A stretch of 64,000 nt of DNA from an uncultured Sphingomonadaceae bacterium (GTDB taxonomy: Bacteria; Pseudomonadota; Alphaproteobacteria; Sphingomonadales; Sphingomonadaceae): NCBI GenBank assembly GCA_947501695.1, contig CANMWO010000001.1, positions 1,302,001-1,366,000 of the forward strand, in the 5' to 3' direction. This document shows positions 54,865-63,388 of this stretch, in pieces. The notes beneath the pieces were generated by a model, which was not told where the DNA came from, did no database searches, and was given only the letters and a program-made list of their open reading frames with translations. Made by a program: the position numbers and the translations under genes. How positions within the stretch are numbered: the first letter of the stretch is position 1; each line of letters opens with the position of its first letter.

Positions 54865-56808
54865 ATGATTACATTTTTCCGCAATATCTTTTCGTCGAAA
54901 ATCGGCTTGTTCCTGACGATGTGTTTTGTCGCTTTGATTGCAATTGCCTTTGCGTCGGCGGATGTAACCGGTTCGGGTGCCTTTGGTGGCGTGACTGGAT
55001 CTGGGACAGCGGCACAGGTCGGTGATTCAAAATTAACAACGTCCGAGCTCAGCCAATCCGTGAACAATGCCTTTCGCGCCGAGCAACGGGAAAATACAGG
55101 ACTAGACCTCAAATCCTATATTGAGGGTGGCGGCTTTGACGGAATTTTGGACCGGCTAATCAATAGCTTTTCGATTTCCGCATTCGGCAATAAATACGGT
55201 ATGACGGCAGGCAAGCGACTAGTCGACAGTGAGATCGCTGACATACCATCCTTTCAGGGTGCCGATGGACAATTTAGCGAAGAAAATTTCCGCCGCGCGT
55301 TGCAGCAACAAGGGATTAAAGAACAACAGCTGCGCGATGACTTCACGCGTAACTTACTGGCCGATCAGTTACTTCCGGTTGCAGGATTTGGTGCATCGGT
55401 TCCGCAAAAACTTGTGACGCCTTACGCCTCTCTGCTTTTAGAAGCGCGCGAAGGTGAAATTGCGATTGTTCCATCCGCCGCTTTCATTGAAAATATAACA
55501 CCGGCAGATGCGGCCGTGTCCGCATTTTATAGTAAAAATGGCTCTCGCTATACGATTCCGGAACGTCGCACGATCAGCTATTCGATCTTCTCAAAAGATC
55601 GCTTTAATGATAAAGTTCAACCGACCGAGAAGGAAATTCAGGGTCAGTATAATCTCGACAAGGCCAACTATGCCGCGAGCGAAACTCGAAACATCGATCA
55701 AGTAATTTTGCCAACACAGGCCGCTGCAAAGGCGCTTGCGGACAAAATATCAGGTGGCGAGACTATTGGAGCGGCAGCGCAATCTGTTGGCCTTTCGGTC
55801 GCTGAAGTCGGATCGGTCAACAAATCTGAGATAGCGGGCACGGCTTCTCAAGCTGTTGCTGACGCTGTTTTTTCCGCGGCATCAGGCGGCGTTTCTACAC
55901 CAGCCCAAAGCGCTCTCGGTTGGCATATTGCCAAGATTAACGATGTCACAAAAGTCCCTGCCCAGACGCTAGAACAAGTCCGGGCAGAAATTGTTGCCGA
56001 ACTCAGCCGCGAGAAGGTTGATGTGGCAATGGCTGAACTCACCGTGACGATGGAAGACGAGTTTGCCAGTGGCTCAACCCTAGCCGATGTGGCAACGGCA
56101 GAAGGGCTCAAAATTGAATCCACACCAGCACTGTTGGCCAACGGCCAGAACCCCGAAGATCAGAATTATCGACCGATACCTGAAATGCAGCGCATTCTTC
56201 CCGTCGCATTCTCACTAGAAGAAGATTCAGATCCACAAGTGGTCGAGATTATTCCAGGCCAGCAATATGCCATTCTCAATGTCACAAATATAACCGAAGC
56301 GGCGCCCCCGCCATTAAACGCGATCAAACCTATCGTAACGCGAGATTACATGTTGGATGAAGGCTCGAAAAAAGCGAAGGTAGTTGCCGATCAAATTGCG
56401 AAACAAGTGAGCAGTGGCGCCACACTTTCCAAAGCCATTTCTGATGCTAAGGTTAAATTGCCGAACATTGAAAACGTCAAAATGACCCGCGCTGATCTCG
56501 CAAGACAGAGCCAACAGGGGCAGGTTCCGCCGCCGCTAACCTTGATGTTCAGCATGGCGGAAAACACGGCAAAATCACTCAAGGCACAGCAAAATCAAGG
56601 CTGGTTCGTCGTCAATCTCAACAAGATAGACCGCGGTGATGCATCCCAGCGCGCCGATTTGCTCAACGCCACGCGGACACAGTTTAAGCAGGTATTTGGC
56701 AATGAATATACCGAACAATTCATCAACGCGATGAAGGCCGATGTCGGTGTCGAGAGAAATGATGAAGCCCTGACCGCGCTGAGAAACCAATTGACGGGTC
56801 GTAACTAG
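54865..56808 (+). CDS. SurA N-terminal domain peptidylprolyl isomerase, PpiD-like
   Basis: A 647-residue inner-membrane anchored periplasmic folding factor. The start ATG 54865 gives MITFFRNIFSSKIGLFLTM and one transmembrane helix (about 11-32); an upstream in-frame TTG would add an unusual tail. A SurA-type N-terminal chaperone part covers about 40-220, and a parvulin-type domain about 240-370. It is PpiD-like by architecture: single anchor, large periplasmic region. It lies 29 bases before trpE on the same strand. Confidence 0.9.
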   Translation: MITFFRNIFSSKIGLFLTMCFVALIAIAFASADVTGSGAFGGVTGSGTAAQVGDSKLTTSELSQSVNNAFRAEQRENTGLDLKSYIEGGGFDGILDRLINSFSISAFGNKYGMTAGKRLVDSEIADIPSFQGADGQFSEENFRRALQQQGIKEQQLRDDFTRNLLADQLLPVAGFGASVPQKLVTPYASLLLEAREGEIAIVPSAAFIENITPADAAVSAFYSKNGSRYTIPERRTISYSIFSKDRFNDKVQPTEKEIQGQYNLDKANYAASETRNIDQVILPTQAAAKALADKISGGETIGAAAQSVGLSVAEVGSVNKSEIAGTASQAVADAVFSAASGGVSTPAQSALGWHIAKINDVTKVPAQTLEQVRAEIVAELSREKVDVAMAELTVTMEDEFASGSTLADVATAEGLKIESTPALLANGQNPEDQNYRPIPEMQRILPVAFSLEEDSDPQVVEIIPGQQYAILNVTNITEAAPPPLNAIKPIVTRDYMLDEGSKKAKVVADQIAKQVSSGATLSKAISDAKVKLPNIENVKMTRADLARQSQQGQVPPPLTLMFSMAENTAKSLKAQQNQGWFVVNLNKIDRGDASQRADLLNATRTQFKQVFGNEYTEQFINAMKADVGVERNDEALTALRNQLTGRN

Positions 56809-56837
56809 ATGCCGCCTTTTCGCCTGTCTTTCGACTG

Positions 56838-58358
56838 ATGCCAAAAAGCTTTGGCATTGAAGCTGCACAAAAAGCATTAGCAACAGACAAGCCCGCGCTG
56901 GTCTGGCGCAAACAGGTTGCGGACACTGAAACGCCAGTATCTGCGGCGCTGAAACTGATGGAAGCCGAGCGTGGTGATTTCCTGCTCGAATCTGTCGAAG
57001 GTGGCGAAACCCGTGGGCGGCATAGTCTGATCGGACTTGCTCCTGACCTCGTTTTTCGTGCTGATGGTGAACAAGCGTCGATAAACGCTAACTGGTTGAC
57101 CGATCGTGAAACCTTTGAGCCGGAACAATTAGGCAGTCTTGATGCTCTGCGTAAATTGGTCAAACGGTGCCAAATGGATGTACCAGAAGGCCTACCGCGG
57201 GCACTGGCCTGTCTAGTAGGGTATTTCGGCTATGAAACCATTGGCCTTGTAGAGAAACTGCCAAAAGCACCGCAGTCCGAACTAGACTTGCCAGACATGC
57301 TATTCGTCCGTCCAACAGTGATAGTGATCTTTGACCGACTAGCCGATGAGATGTTTCTTGTCGCGCCCGTCTGGCCAGAAACAGCTGGTGATGCGGATAA
57401 CAAAATCGCCAGCGCCGAAGAACGACTGGATGAAGTGGAGCGGCAGATTGCGGCACCAGTGCCGGTTTTAGCTACTGAAATCCCTGATTTTAATCCCGAC
57501 GATTTGACTTTTGAGCCGAAACTAAAGCCAGAGCGATATAAAGACATGGTGCTCAGCGCCAAAGATTATATTGAAGCTGGTGACATTTTTCAGGTGGTTT
57601 TGGCGCAACGGTTCACAGCACCCTTCGCGTTACCTCCAGTGGAACTATACCGCGCTCTGCGCCGGATAAACCCCTCGCCTTTCTTGTTCTTCCTCGATTT
57701 GCCAGGTTTTGCCCTTATCGGTTCGAGTCCTGAAATATTGGTGCGCACTCGTGATGGTGAAGTCACTATTCGCCCGATTGCCGGCACCCGGCCTCGCGGA
57801 GCCAATGCTGCTGAAGACAAGGCCAATCGTGATAGTCTGCTCGCCGATCCAAAGGAACGGGCGGAACATCTGATGCTGCTTGATCTTGGCCGCAACGATA
57901 TCGGTCGGGTCAGCGCAGCCCATAGCGTTGAGGTAACTGACAGCTATACGGTCGAGTTTTACAGCCATGTCATGCACATCGTCTCCAACGTGGTTGGAGA
58001 ACTCGCGCCAGAGAAGGATGCTCTCGACGCTCTGTTTGCAGGATTTCCAGCGGGCACAGTAAGCGGCGCTCCCAAAGTCCGCGCCTGTCAGATTATCGCC
58101 GAACTGGAACCAGAAACTCGTGGTGCCTATGCTGGCGGCGTTGGCTATTTCTCGCCCGATGGAAGTATGGACAGCTGCATCGTACTACGTACCGGTATTG
58201 TCAAAGACGGGACGCTCCATGTCCAGGCAGGTGCTGGCATCGTCGCGGATAGTGACCCAACTTATGAACTACGCGAATGTGAAGCAAAGTCGGGCGCCTT
58301 GTTAGCAGCAGCGAAAGAAGCGGTACGACGTGCACAGGATGTGGGCTTTGGGCAGTAG
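56838..58358 (+). CDS. trpE: Anthranilate synthase component I
   Basis: A 506-residue chorismate-binding enzyme that makes anthranilate in the first step of tryptophan synthesis. N-terminal region LLESVEGGETRGRHSLIG, and C-terminal chorismate-binding domain with GAPKVRACQIIAELEPETRG and GAGIVADSDPTYE are typical. The ATG follows the ppiD-like stop by 29 bases. The partner trpG and the usual trpDC genes do not follow in the window, unlike the usual sphingomonad arrangement; instead a DJ-1 gene is convergent. Confidence 0.97.
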   Translation: MPKSFGIEAAQKALATDKPALVWRKQVADTETPVSAALKLMEAERGDFLLESVEGGETRGRHSLIGLAPDLVFRADGEQASINANWLTDRETFEPEQLGSLDALRKLVKRCQMDVPEGLPRALACLVGYFGYETIGLVEKLPKAPQSELDLPDMLFVRPTVIVIFDRLADEMFLVAPVWPETAGDADNKIASAEERLDEVERQIAAPVPVLATEIPDFNPDDLTFEPKLKPERYKDMVLSAKDYIEAGDIFQVVLAQRFTAPFALPPVELYRALRRINPSPFLFFLDLPGFALIGSSPEILVRTRDGEVTIRPIAGTRPRGANAAEDKANRDSLLADPKERAEHLMLLDLGRNDIGRVSAAHSVEVTDSYTVEFYSHVMHIVSNVVGELAPEKDALDALFAGFPAGTVSGAPKVRACQIIAELEPETRGAYAGGVGYFSPDGSMDSCIVLRTGIVKDGTLHVQAGAGIVADSDPTYELRECEAKSGALLAAAKEAVRRAQDVGFGQ

Positions 58359-58419
58359 CCCTCAAAAACTTCCTTATCCTGGCACAACCGCAAATCAACA
58401 CTGAAGTTTAAGAGAATAA

Positions 58420-59280
58420 TCAGATCGCAAGCTGCCTGAACTGCTCTCTTACCATCGTGAACATGCCATCCATCGCATTTGCTATAGCCGGATCCGTATC
58501 CGACAATGTACCTCCGTCTACCGGCGGCTCTGGAGCATATTCAGCCTGCAGACGCAGTGCTTCAGCATATTTTTTCCCGCGCAAAGCGGCGACAATTGAC
58601 AGACCGAAATCAATACCTGCCGAGATGCCTGCGCCAGTGATCAGATTACCATCCACTACCACTCGCTTGTCGACCGCGATGGCTCCAAAATCTGGAAGTA
58701 CTGCATGCGCGGCCCAATGAGACGTGGCACGCTTGCCTTTCAACAGCCCCGCTTTGCCCAATATCATCGAACCGGTGCAGACACTGGTGATGTAGCGCGC
58801 TTTCTTGGCTTGTTCCGCTATCCATTGCATCGACCGCTCATCAGCCATGACACTTGCCGTTCCAACGGTTCCGCCGGGGACGAACATAATATCAAGCGGG
58901 CCATCAATATCCTCCAGCTTAGCGGTTGGCGCAATCGCTAGCTGTAGGTCAGAGGCCACTGGGTCTAGATTATTCTGTGTCGTGACCAAATCAACCTTTG
59001 CCCCCATCATGCAAGCGAAGAAAAAATGCGGGCCGACCAGGTCCAATGCGGTAAAACCCGGGTAAAGCAGCATGGCAATCTTTTCATCGCCGTGCATCTT
59101 TATTCCATTGATACCCATCAGCTCGATATGTGCTGCCTCGGATTCTTTCCGCGCTGCGGCAAGGGCGGGTGATATTTCACCAGCTGCGATTTGCGCGGCG
59201 GCGCGCTCCAACGCCAGAAATGGTGCGGCGAACAAAGCTGAACCGGCGCCAAGAAGAAGGGAACGTCTTTCTAATGTCAT
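58420..59280 (-). CDS. DJ-1/PfpI family protein with Tat-like signal
   Basis: A 286-residue class I glutamine amidotransferase-like protein of the DJ-1/PfpI group, similar to isonitrile hydratase and transcriptional AraC-like amidase domains. The N-terminus has a twin-arginine-like motif (ERRSLLLGAGSALFAAPFLA), so the protein is probably exported folded. The nucleophile elbow is TSVCTGSMILGKAGLL with a cysteine. The chain ends with a helical region. It lies 47 bases after the TonB-receptor gene. No activity can be assigned. Confidence 0.85.
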   Translation of the reverse strand: MTLERRSLLLGAGSALFAAPFLALERAAAQIAAGEISPALAAARKESEAAHIELMGINGIKMHGDEKIAMLLYPGFTALDLVGPHFFFACMMGAKVDLVTTQNNLDPVASDLQLAIAPTAKLEDIDGPLDIMFVPGGTVGTASVMADERSMQWIAEQAKKARYITSVCTGSMILGKAGLLKGKRATSHWAAHAVLPDFGAIAVDKRVVVDGNLITGAGISAGIDFGLSIVAALRGKKYAEALRLQAEYAPEPPVDGGTLSDTDPAIANAMDGMFTMVREQFRQLAI

Positions 59281-59327
59281 AGGATATCTCCAAAAGTAGC
59301 TGCTAAGTTAGTGAGGGGTGCGGCAGG

Positions 59328-61451
59328 TTAAAACTCAAAGCCGAGAGTGATAAATGCTGAACGAGGATTGCCGGATCTAACAACCGATTGCGCCAGATAT
59401 TGATAAGGCACGAAATATTGTTCATCCAAAATATTGTCGATCCGCAGACCGATCCGTGCCGTACCAATATCGTAACTCGCCTGCACATCGAACACGATGT
59501 AACCATCACTACGCACGCTATTAGGCAGAATGAGTTCCGCACTGCTTGCAGCGGTTAGGCCAGCCCCGACGGCCAAGCCATCCAACGTCTCTCCATCGAA
59601 ACGATAGCGCGCGGCAAATCGTCCAGCATGTTCCGGGACACGGGGCAGTTCATCTCCGGTTGGGATTATCGTATCGAAGGTTACCCGCGCGTTGGTATAA
59701 GCATAATTAGCAAGGAACGACCAATTGCTGTTTGGTTCCCAAATCAGATCTAATTCAACTCCCTCGCTACGCTGTTCACCGGTTTGGATCGATGAAAAAA
59801 AGGTCGTCGGATCGGGCGTCGGTACGTTAGATCGAGTAGAATCAAACCATGCCAATGTTCCACTCAAACCAATAGGCGCAAACCCCATTTTGATACCTGC
59901 TTCATAATTGCGCGCCCGTTCGGGCTTGGGAACAGCATCAGGATTATTGAAGAAGAGCGACAGGCGCGATCCTTCGGCATAGCCCGCGAAAATTGCCAAT
60001 CCATCCGCTATATCAAAGGTTGCGCCTATACGTGGATCCCATTCCCGATAGGTATCACGATTACTATTGCCACCCAGCAGTTCACGGAGCGTGAGCTCAG
60101 AATATCTTATGCTCGCCAATATGTGCAGACGATCAAATAATGTTAGCTGATCCTGCGCATAAAAGGCCGTTGTTCGATATTCATTGTTCACAAAATTGGT
60201 CAGCGTTGGGATGGCCCCAAAATCAAGATCGCTGTTTGGATCAGCGAAATCGAAAATGCCGAGCGGCACCAGATTGAAGCCTGAAGCCGCAGCATAGTCG
60301 GTAGCATCATATTGCGCACCGATCAGCACTGTATGATTGATTGGGCCTGTATCAAGTACTGCCGTGACGCTGGCATCCATGGTCCATTCATCGACCGCAG
60401 CGGTTAACTGCGCACTGATTATCGGAAACTTGCTACCCATAGCTGGAAACAAAGAAGTCAGTGTCGTCGTTGCAAATTCCTGAAAATCATTTTCATAGCG
60501 ACGCGCACGAAAATCAAATGTTAGGCTGTCATTGATTGGCTGCGATAGGGAAAAATCAGCGCTGAGATTTTCGACAATAGTCGGCGGCGCATTAGTCGCA
60601 CCAGAGAAGCGAAACGGATCAACGCCTGCAATATCTATCACGGATGCGGGGAGCCCAACATATTCCAACTGCTCTATCCGGCTATGGGTAAAGCGTGCGA
60701 TGATCTCGGTATCCGTAGGCAACTCGGCACGGACAGACGCGTTCACATAAATACGCTCGATATCAACGGCATCAATCGCGTCACCAGCATCTTGATACTC
60801 CGCGATCAAGCGAACCGACAGATTATCATCCAGCTGCAGGTTCGCATCACCGCCAATTTGCAGTATATCAAAGCTACCGGCGCGGCCGCGCAACGAAAAC
60901 TTTGTTCCCGACTCTGCGGTCTTATTAACAATATTGATCAGACCGCCAACCGGCGCTCCGGTGCCGCCGCCAAACAACGCAGAGCTTGCACCTTTGGCCA
61001 CCTCGATACGCTCCACCGCGATCAGGCTTGCTGGATCAGCGACCGCTGTGTCAGCATAGCCAATCAGGCCGTCGGTAAATATCTCTGCCTCAAAACCGCG
61101 AACAATCGGATTGGCGAGCACCAGTTCCGACGACAAGGACGGGATCACACCTGAAATATTGCGCAAGGCTTCATCAATTGTATTAAGCTCCTGTTCCCTG
61201 ATCAGCGTATCGGTCAGCACCTGTATCGATTGTGGCACTTCCATTAGAGGAACCGGCGTGCGGGTTACGCTGGCAGCGTCAATTGCATAAGCTGCGCGGC
61301 GTGCTGTGACGATAATCGTATTCGATGGAGTCCAAGAATGTGCCGACGTAGGCTGATCTACTGGACTTTCTATAGTCTGCGCAGCAACGGGCCCGGAGAT
61401 AAACGCAGCAGCACATAACGGCGCCGACCGCACTAAAGAGCGATTCTTCAT
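59328..61451 (-). CDS. TonB-dependent siderophore-type receptor
   Basis: A 707-residue outer-membrane receptor. From ATG 61451 it has a signal peptide (RSLVRSAPLCAAAFISGPVAA), a TonB-box region, a plug domain (about 60-165: PVPLMEVPQSIQVLT, NPIVRGFE, GTGAPVGGLINIVNK) and a beta-barrel ending in aromatic TLGFEF. The plug matches the siderophore-receptor family. Its ligand is unknown. The upstream DUF2946-like gene and downstream DJ-1 gene share the strand, at gaps of 62 and 47 bases. Confidence 0.9.
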   Translation of the reverse strand: MKNRSLVRSAPLCAAAFISGPVAAQTIESPVDQPTSAHSWTPSNTIIVTARRAAYAIDAASVTRTPVPLMEVPQSIQVLTDTLIREQELNTIDEALRNISGVIPSLSSELVLANPIVRGFEAEIFTDGLIGYADTAVADPASLIAVERIEVAKGASSALFGGGTGAPVGGLINIVNKTAESGTKFSLRGRAGSFDILQIGGDANLQLDDNLSVRLIAEYQDAGDAIDAVDIERIYVNASVRAELPTDTEIIARFTHSRIEQLEYVGLPASVIDIAGVDPFRFSGATNAPPTIVENLSADFSLSQPINDSLTFDFRARRYENDFQEFATTTLTSLFPAMGSKFPIISAQLTAAVDEWTMDASVTAVLDTGPINHTVLIGAQYDATDYAAASGFNLVPLGIFDFADPNSDLDFGAIPTLTNFVNNEYRTTAFYAQDQLTLFDRLHILASIRYSELTLRELLGGNSNRDTYREWDPRIGATFDIADGLAIFAGYAEGSRLSLFFNNPDAVPKPERARNYEAGIKMGFAPIGLSGTLAWFDSTRSNVPTPDPTTFFSSIQTGEQRSEGVELDLIWEPNSNWSFLANYAYTNARVTFDTIIPTGDELPRVPEHAGRFAARYRFDGETLDGLAVGAGLTAASSAELILPNSVRSDGYIVFDVQASYDIGTARIGLRIDNILDEQYFVPYQYLAQSVVRSGNPRSAFITLGFEF

Positions 61452-61513
61452 TTCTGATTTGCTTTCCAAATTGAGTCAATCGTGGCGTGCCGCTTGGACG
61501 TGCCGATTATGAT

Positions 61514-61918
61514 TCAAACGGAAATGGGAGGACCCCTAAGAGGTGGCCGCAAACGGACAGAATGCTCTAAGAGAATAGCGGTTTTGGCTACAAGCCCCAC
61601 CAGCATAATGAAGCTAAGCGCCAAGGAGAGTTGAAGGGGATCAGTGGCCGTCATTGTGGATTGTGAGACGCTGCTAGAAGAGCAAGCCTCTGAGGTCATA
61701 TTCGACCCGCTATCATGTTCATTGCCGCCAACGTTCATCGGAATTTCGATGGTCTGTTGCCCATCCCCAACACCGTTGCACATCTTGACTGTAATCGTCT
61801 CGCTATCAGCGCTGATCATATACCCGTTTGGGACCAACGCTTTCATCGCCAGTACCAGCGTGAACAGAACCGCAAACCAGCTACTGCGAGTTTGTAAAAG
61901 ATGACGGATCAGCTTCAT
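61514..61918 (-). CDS. DUF2946-like protein
   Basis: A 134-residue protein with an N-terminal membrane segment (SSWFAVLFTLVLAMKALVPNGYM), a Cys/Ser-rich loop with conserved KMCNG, a second hydrophobic segment and a C-terminal RPPLRGPP motif. This fits DUF2946, a family often seen near copper-related genes and TonB receptors. Role unknown; a link to metal uptake is inference. The family assignment rests on the ends of the protein. Confidence 0.75.
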   Translation of the reverse strand: MKLIRHLLQTRSSWFAVLFTLVLAMKALVPNGYMISADSETITVKMCNGVGDGQQTIEIPMNVGGNEHDSGSNMTSEACSSSSVSQSTMTATDPLQLSLALSFIMLVGLVAKTAILLEHSVRLRPPLRGPPISV

Positions 61919-61936
61919 GCAAGCGCGTTACTGTTG

Positions 61937-61948
61937 TTTACATGTAAA
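61937..61948. repeat. 12-bp perfect palindrome before the DUF2946-like gene
   Basis: TTTACATGTAAA, 19 bases upstream of the DUF2946-like start codon on the minus strand. It could be an operator for a metal-responsive regulator, but it does not match the known Fur or CopY spacing closely. Confidence 0.3.
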
Positions 61949-61994
61949 TACAAGTCGAGTGGCATTGAAGGTTTTCCAAATACAACGCTAACGA

Positions 61995-62019
61995 TCGCTA
62001 TGGGCGCAAAAGCAGACAC
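61995..62019 (+). repeat. Dispersed repeat, copy 1
   Basis: TCGCTATGGGCGCAAAAGC followed by AGACAC. The core of 18 bases is identical to the copy at 63301-63324. In this copy the left arm is not complementary to the right, so only the core is conserved. Confidence 0.6.
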
Positions 62020-62087
62020 GTGTCCCGTCGTATGATTTTTCTCATTCTTAACCAATATTTTCTGATTTGAATTTAGAAAATATTCTT

Positions 62088-63179
62088 ATGTTTCAGAGAC
62101 CTCACCTAATGAACCATTTAAAGGAAACTCTTTCTGATTTAAAACATCGCCCTGTTCTTTATGACCTGCTGCCACTGGTCATCATTTTCCTAGTGGTAAA
62201 ATTGGTTGTGTTTCTGTTCGAGCGGATTGTTAGCTTCTCGGGCGGCGGATTGCGCGCTCCTTATCAAGTGTCCGGCGAAAGTTTGAATGGTCTGGGACTA
62301 AGCGGTCCGGTGGGACAAAACGATATCGTTGAAGCTATTTCGGCCCAGCGCATAGACTTCGACACAGCCATTTTTAGCGCTTGGACGGAAAATTTACCTT
62401 TACCGGAATGGGTATTTTTTGTCAGTTTTATCTGTGCATGGATGACACCCAGCCTATATTTTGTAATCACCATTTTGCAAAAAGGTGGGCTAACCGCTCG
62501 GCGACGCACAATTGCAATAGGTATAACTTCTATATCTGGCCCGATCGCCGCTATTGGAATGTTGGCTGGAGGATACTCTGTTATTAGGCCAGATCAATTT
62601 GCCGGAGCCTTTGGGGGAGCAATCATTTATGGAGCATTTCTGCTGCATCTTTTCACGGACCCAAAAACCAGACAAAGAAAATGGTGGCCCCGTATATTCG
62701 GTGCATTTGTGTTCGTTCATCTGGTTGTCATAAATTTGATATCCACCGGCACGTTTTTTAGCAAAAGCGACCCTAATATTGAAAAGTTGAACGGAATTAT
62801 TTCAAATGCCTATCTTTCCGGATGGATCGAAGAAGCTCATTTTCTGCTTGTTAGTGATGCTTCGCTAATAGGTCCGGTTTCCATTGGTTTGCTGACGCCG
62901 TTGATCGCTTACGAGTTCATCAAAGACAAGGTTATTAAGCGTTCTCCATCACTTCATATGGTGCTCGTTGTTTTCTACTTGGCTCTCGTCGGTTGTATTG
63001 CGTCCATTTTGCTCGGTATGATTGTCTTAACACCATCGACGATGACATTTGGTATTCTTTCTACAATATGGCTCGGCATGAGTATTGCTGGACAGTTGGA
63101 AAAAACCCTTGACCAAAAGAACGAGACCAAAAAATATCTGGATAGAATAGAGAATTGGGCGAGCGTTCGCTTAAACTAA
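62088..63179 (+). CDS. Multi-pass membrane protein of unknown function
   Basis: A 363-residue membrane protein that I do not recognise. Roughly seven hydrophobic helices are visible, at about 24-44, 106-130, 143-165, 172-190, 205-225, 285-320 and 320-340. The start is uncertain: ATG 62088 or 62109; no clear ribosome-binding site was seen. It looks more AT-rich than its neighbours. It is flanked by two direct copies of a dispersed repeat and stands alone, so it may be an acquired or relocated gene. Confidence 0.65.
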   Translation: MFQRPHLMNHLKETLSDLKHRPVLYDLLPLVIIFLVVKLVVFLFERIVSFSGGGLRAPYQVSGESLNGLGLSGPVGQNDIVEAISAQRIDFDTAIFSAWTENLPLPEWVFFVSFICAWMTPSLYFVITILQKGGLTARRRTIAIGITSISGPIAAIGMLAGGYSVIRPDQFAGAFGGAIIYGAFLLHLFTDPKTRQRKWWPRIFGAFVFVHLVVINLISTGTFFSKSDPNIEKLNGIISNAYLSGWIEEAHFLLVSDASLIGPVSIGLLTPLIAYEFIKDKVIKRSPSLHMVLVVFYLALVGCIASILLGMIVLTPSTMTFGILSTIWLGMSIAGQLEKTLDQKNETKKYLDRIENWASVRLN

Positions 63180-63296
63180 AACTACCAAATTATGCTGCCA
63201 GTTGTCATCGGTTTATGCTGATCTTGCGCTTCTTTGATCCGCATTAGCAGTCTGGAGCAAGCTTGGCAGTTTTGAATATAGCAATCATACGGCCAA

Positions 63297-63324
63297 TGTC
63301 CGCTATGGGCGCAAAAGCGGACAC
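63297..63324 (+). repeat. Dispersed repeat, copy 2 (hairpin form)
   Basis: TGTCCGC (63297-63303) and GCGGACA (63317-63323) form an inverted repeat around TATGGGCGCAAAA. This sequence shape is a common intergenic element in sphingomonads as I recall it. The core matches copy 1 at 61995 in the same orientation. Confidence 0.65.
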
Positions 63325-63333
63325 TAGGAATGC

Positions 63334-63367
63334 ACAAAAAAAGGGGCGTTGGGAGAACGCCCCTTTT
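63334..63367 (-). terminator. Rho-independent terminator of the second TonB-dependent receptor
   Basis: On the minus strand GGGGCGTT and AACGCCCC (63343-63350, 63356-63363) form a stem with a five-base loop, followed by seven T at 63342-63336. The receptor's stop lies 22 bases before it. Confidence 0.9.
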
Positions 63368-63388
63368 CCCTTCGCGCGAAAGCTCGGT

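Noticed and set aside
61937-61948. Fur or CopY operator at the DUF2946 promoter
   Set aside because: The palindrome TTTACATGTAAA lacks the spacing of TACANNTGTA and does not match a Fur box, so it is listed only as a palindrome.
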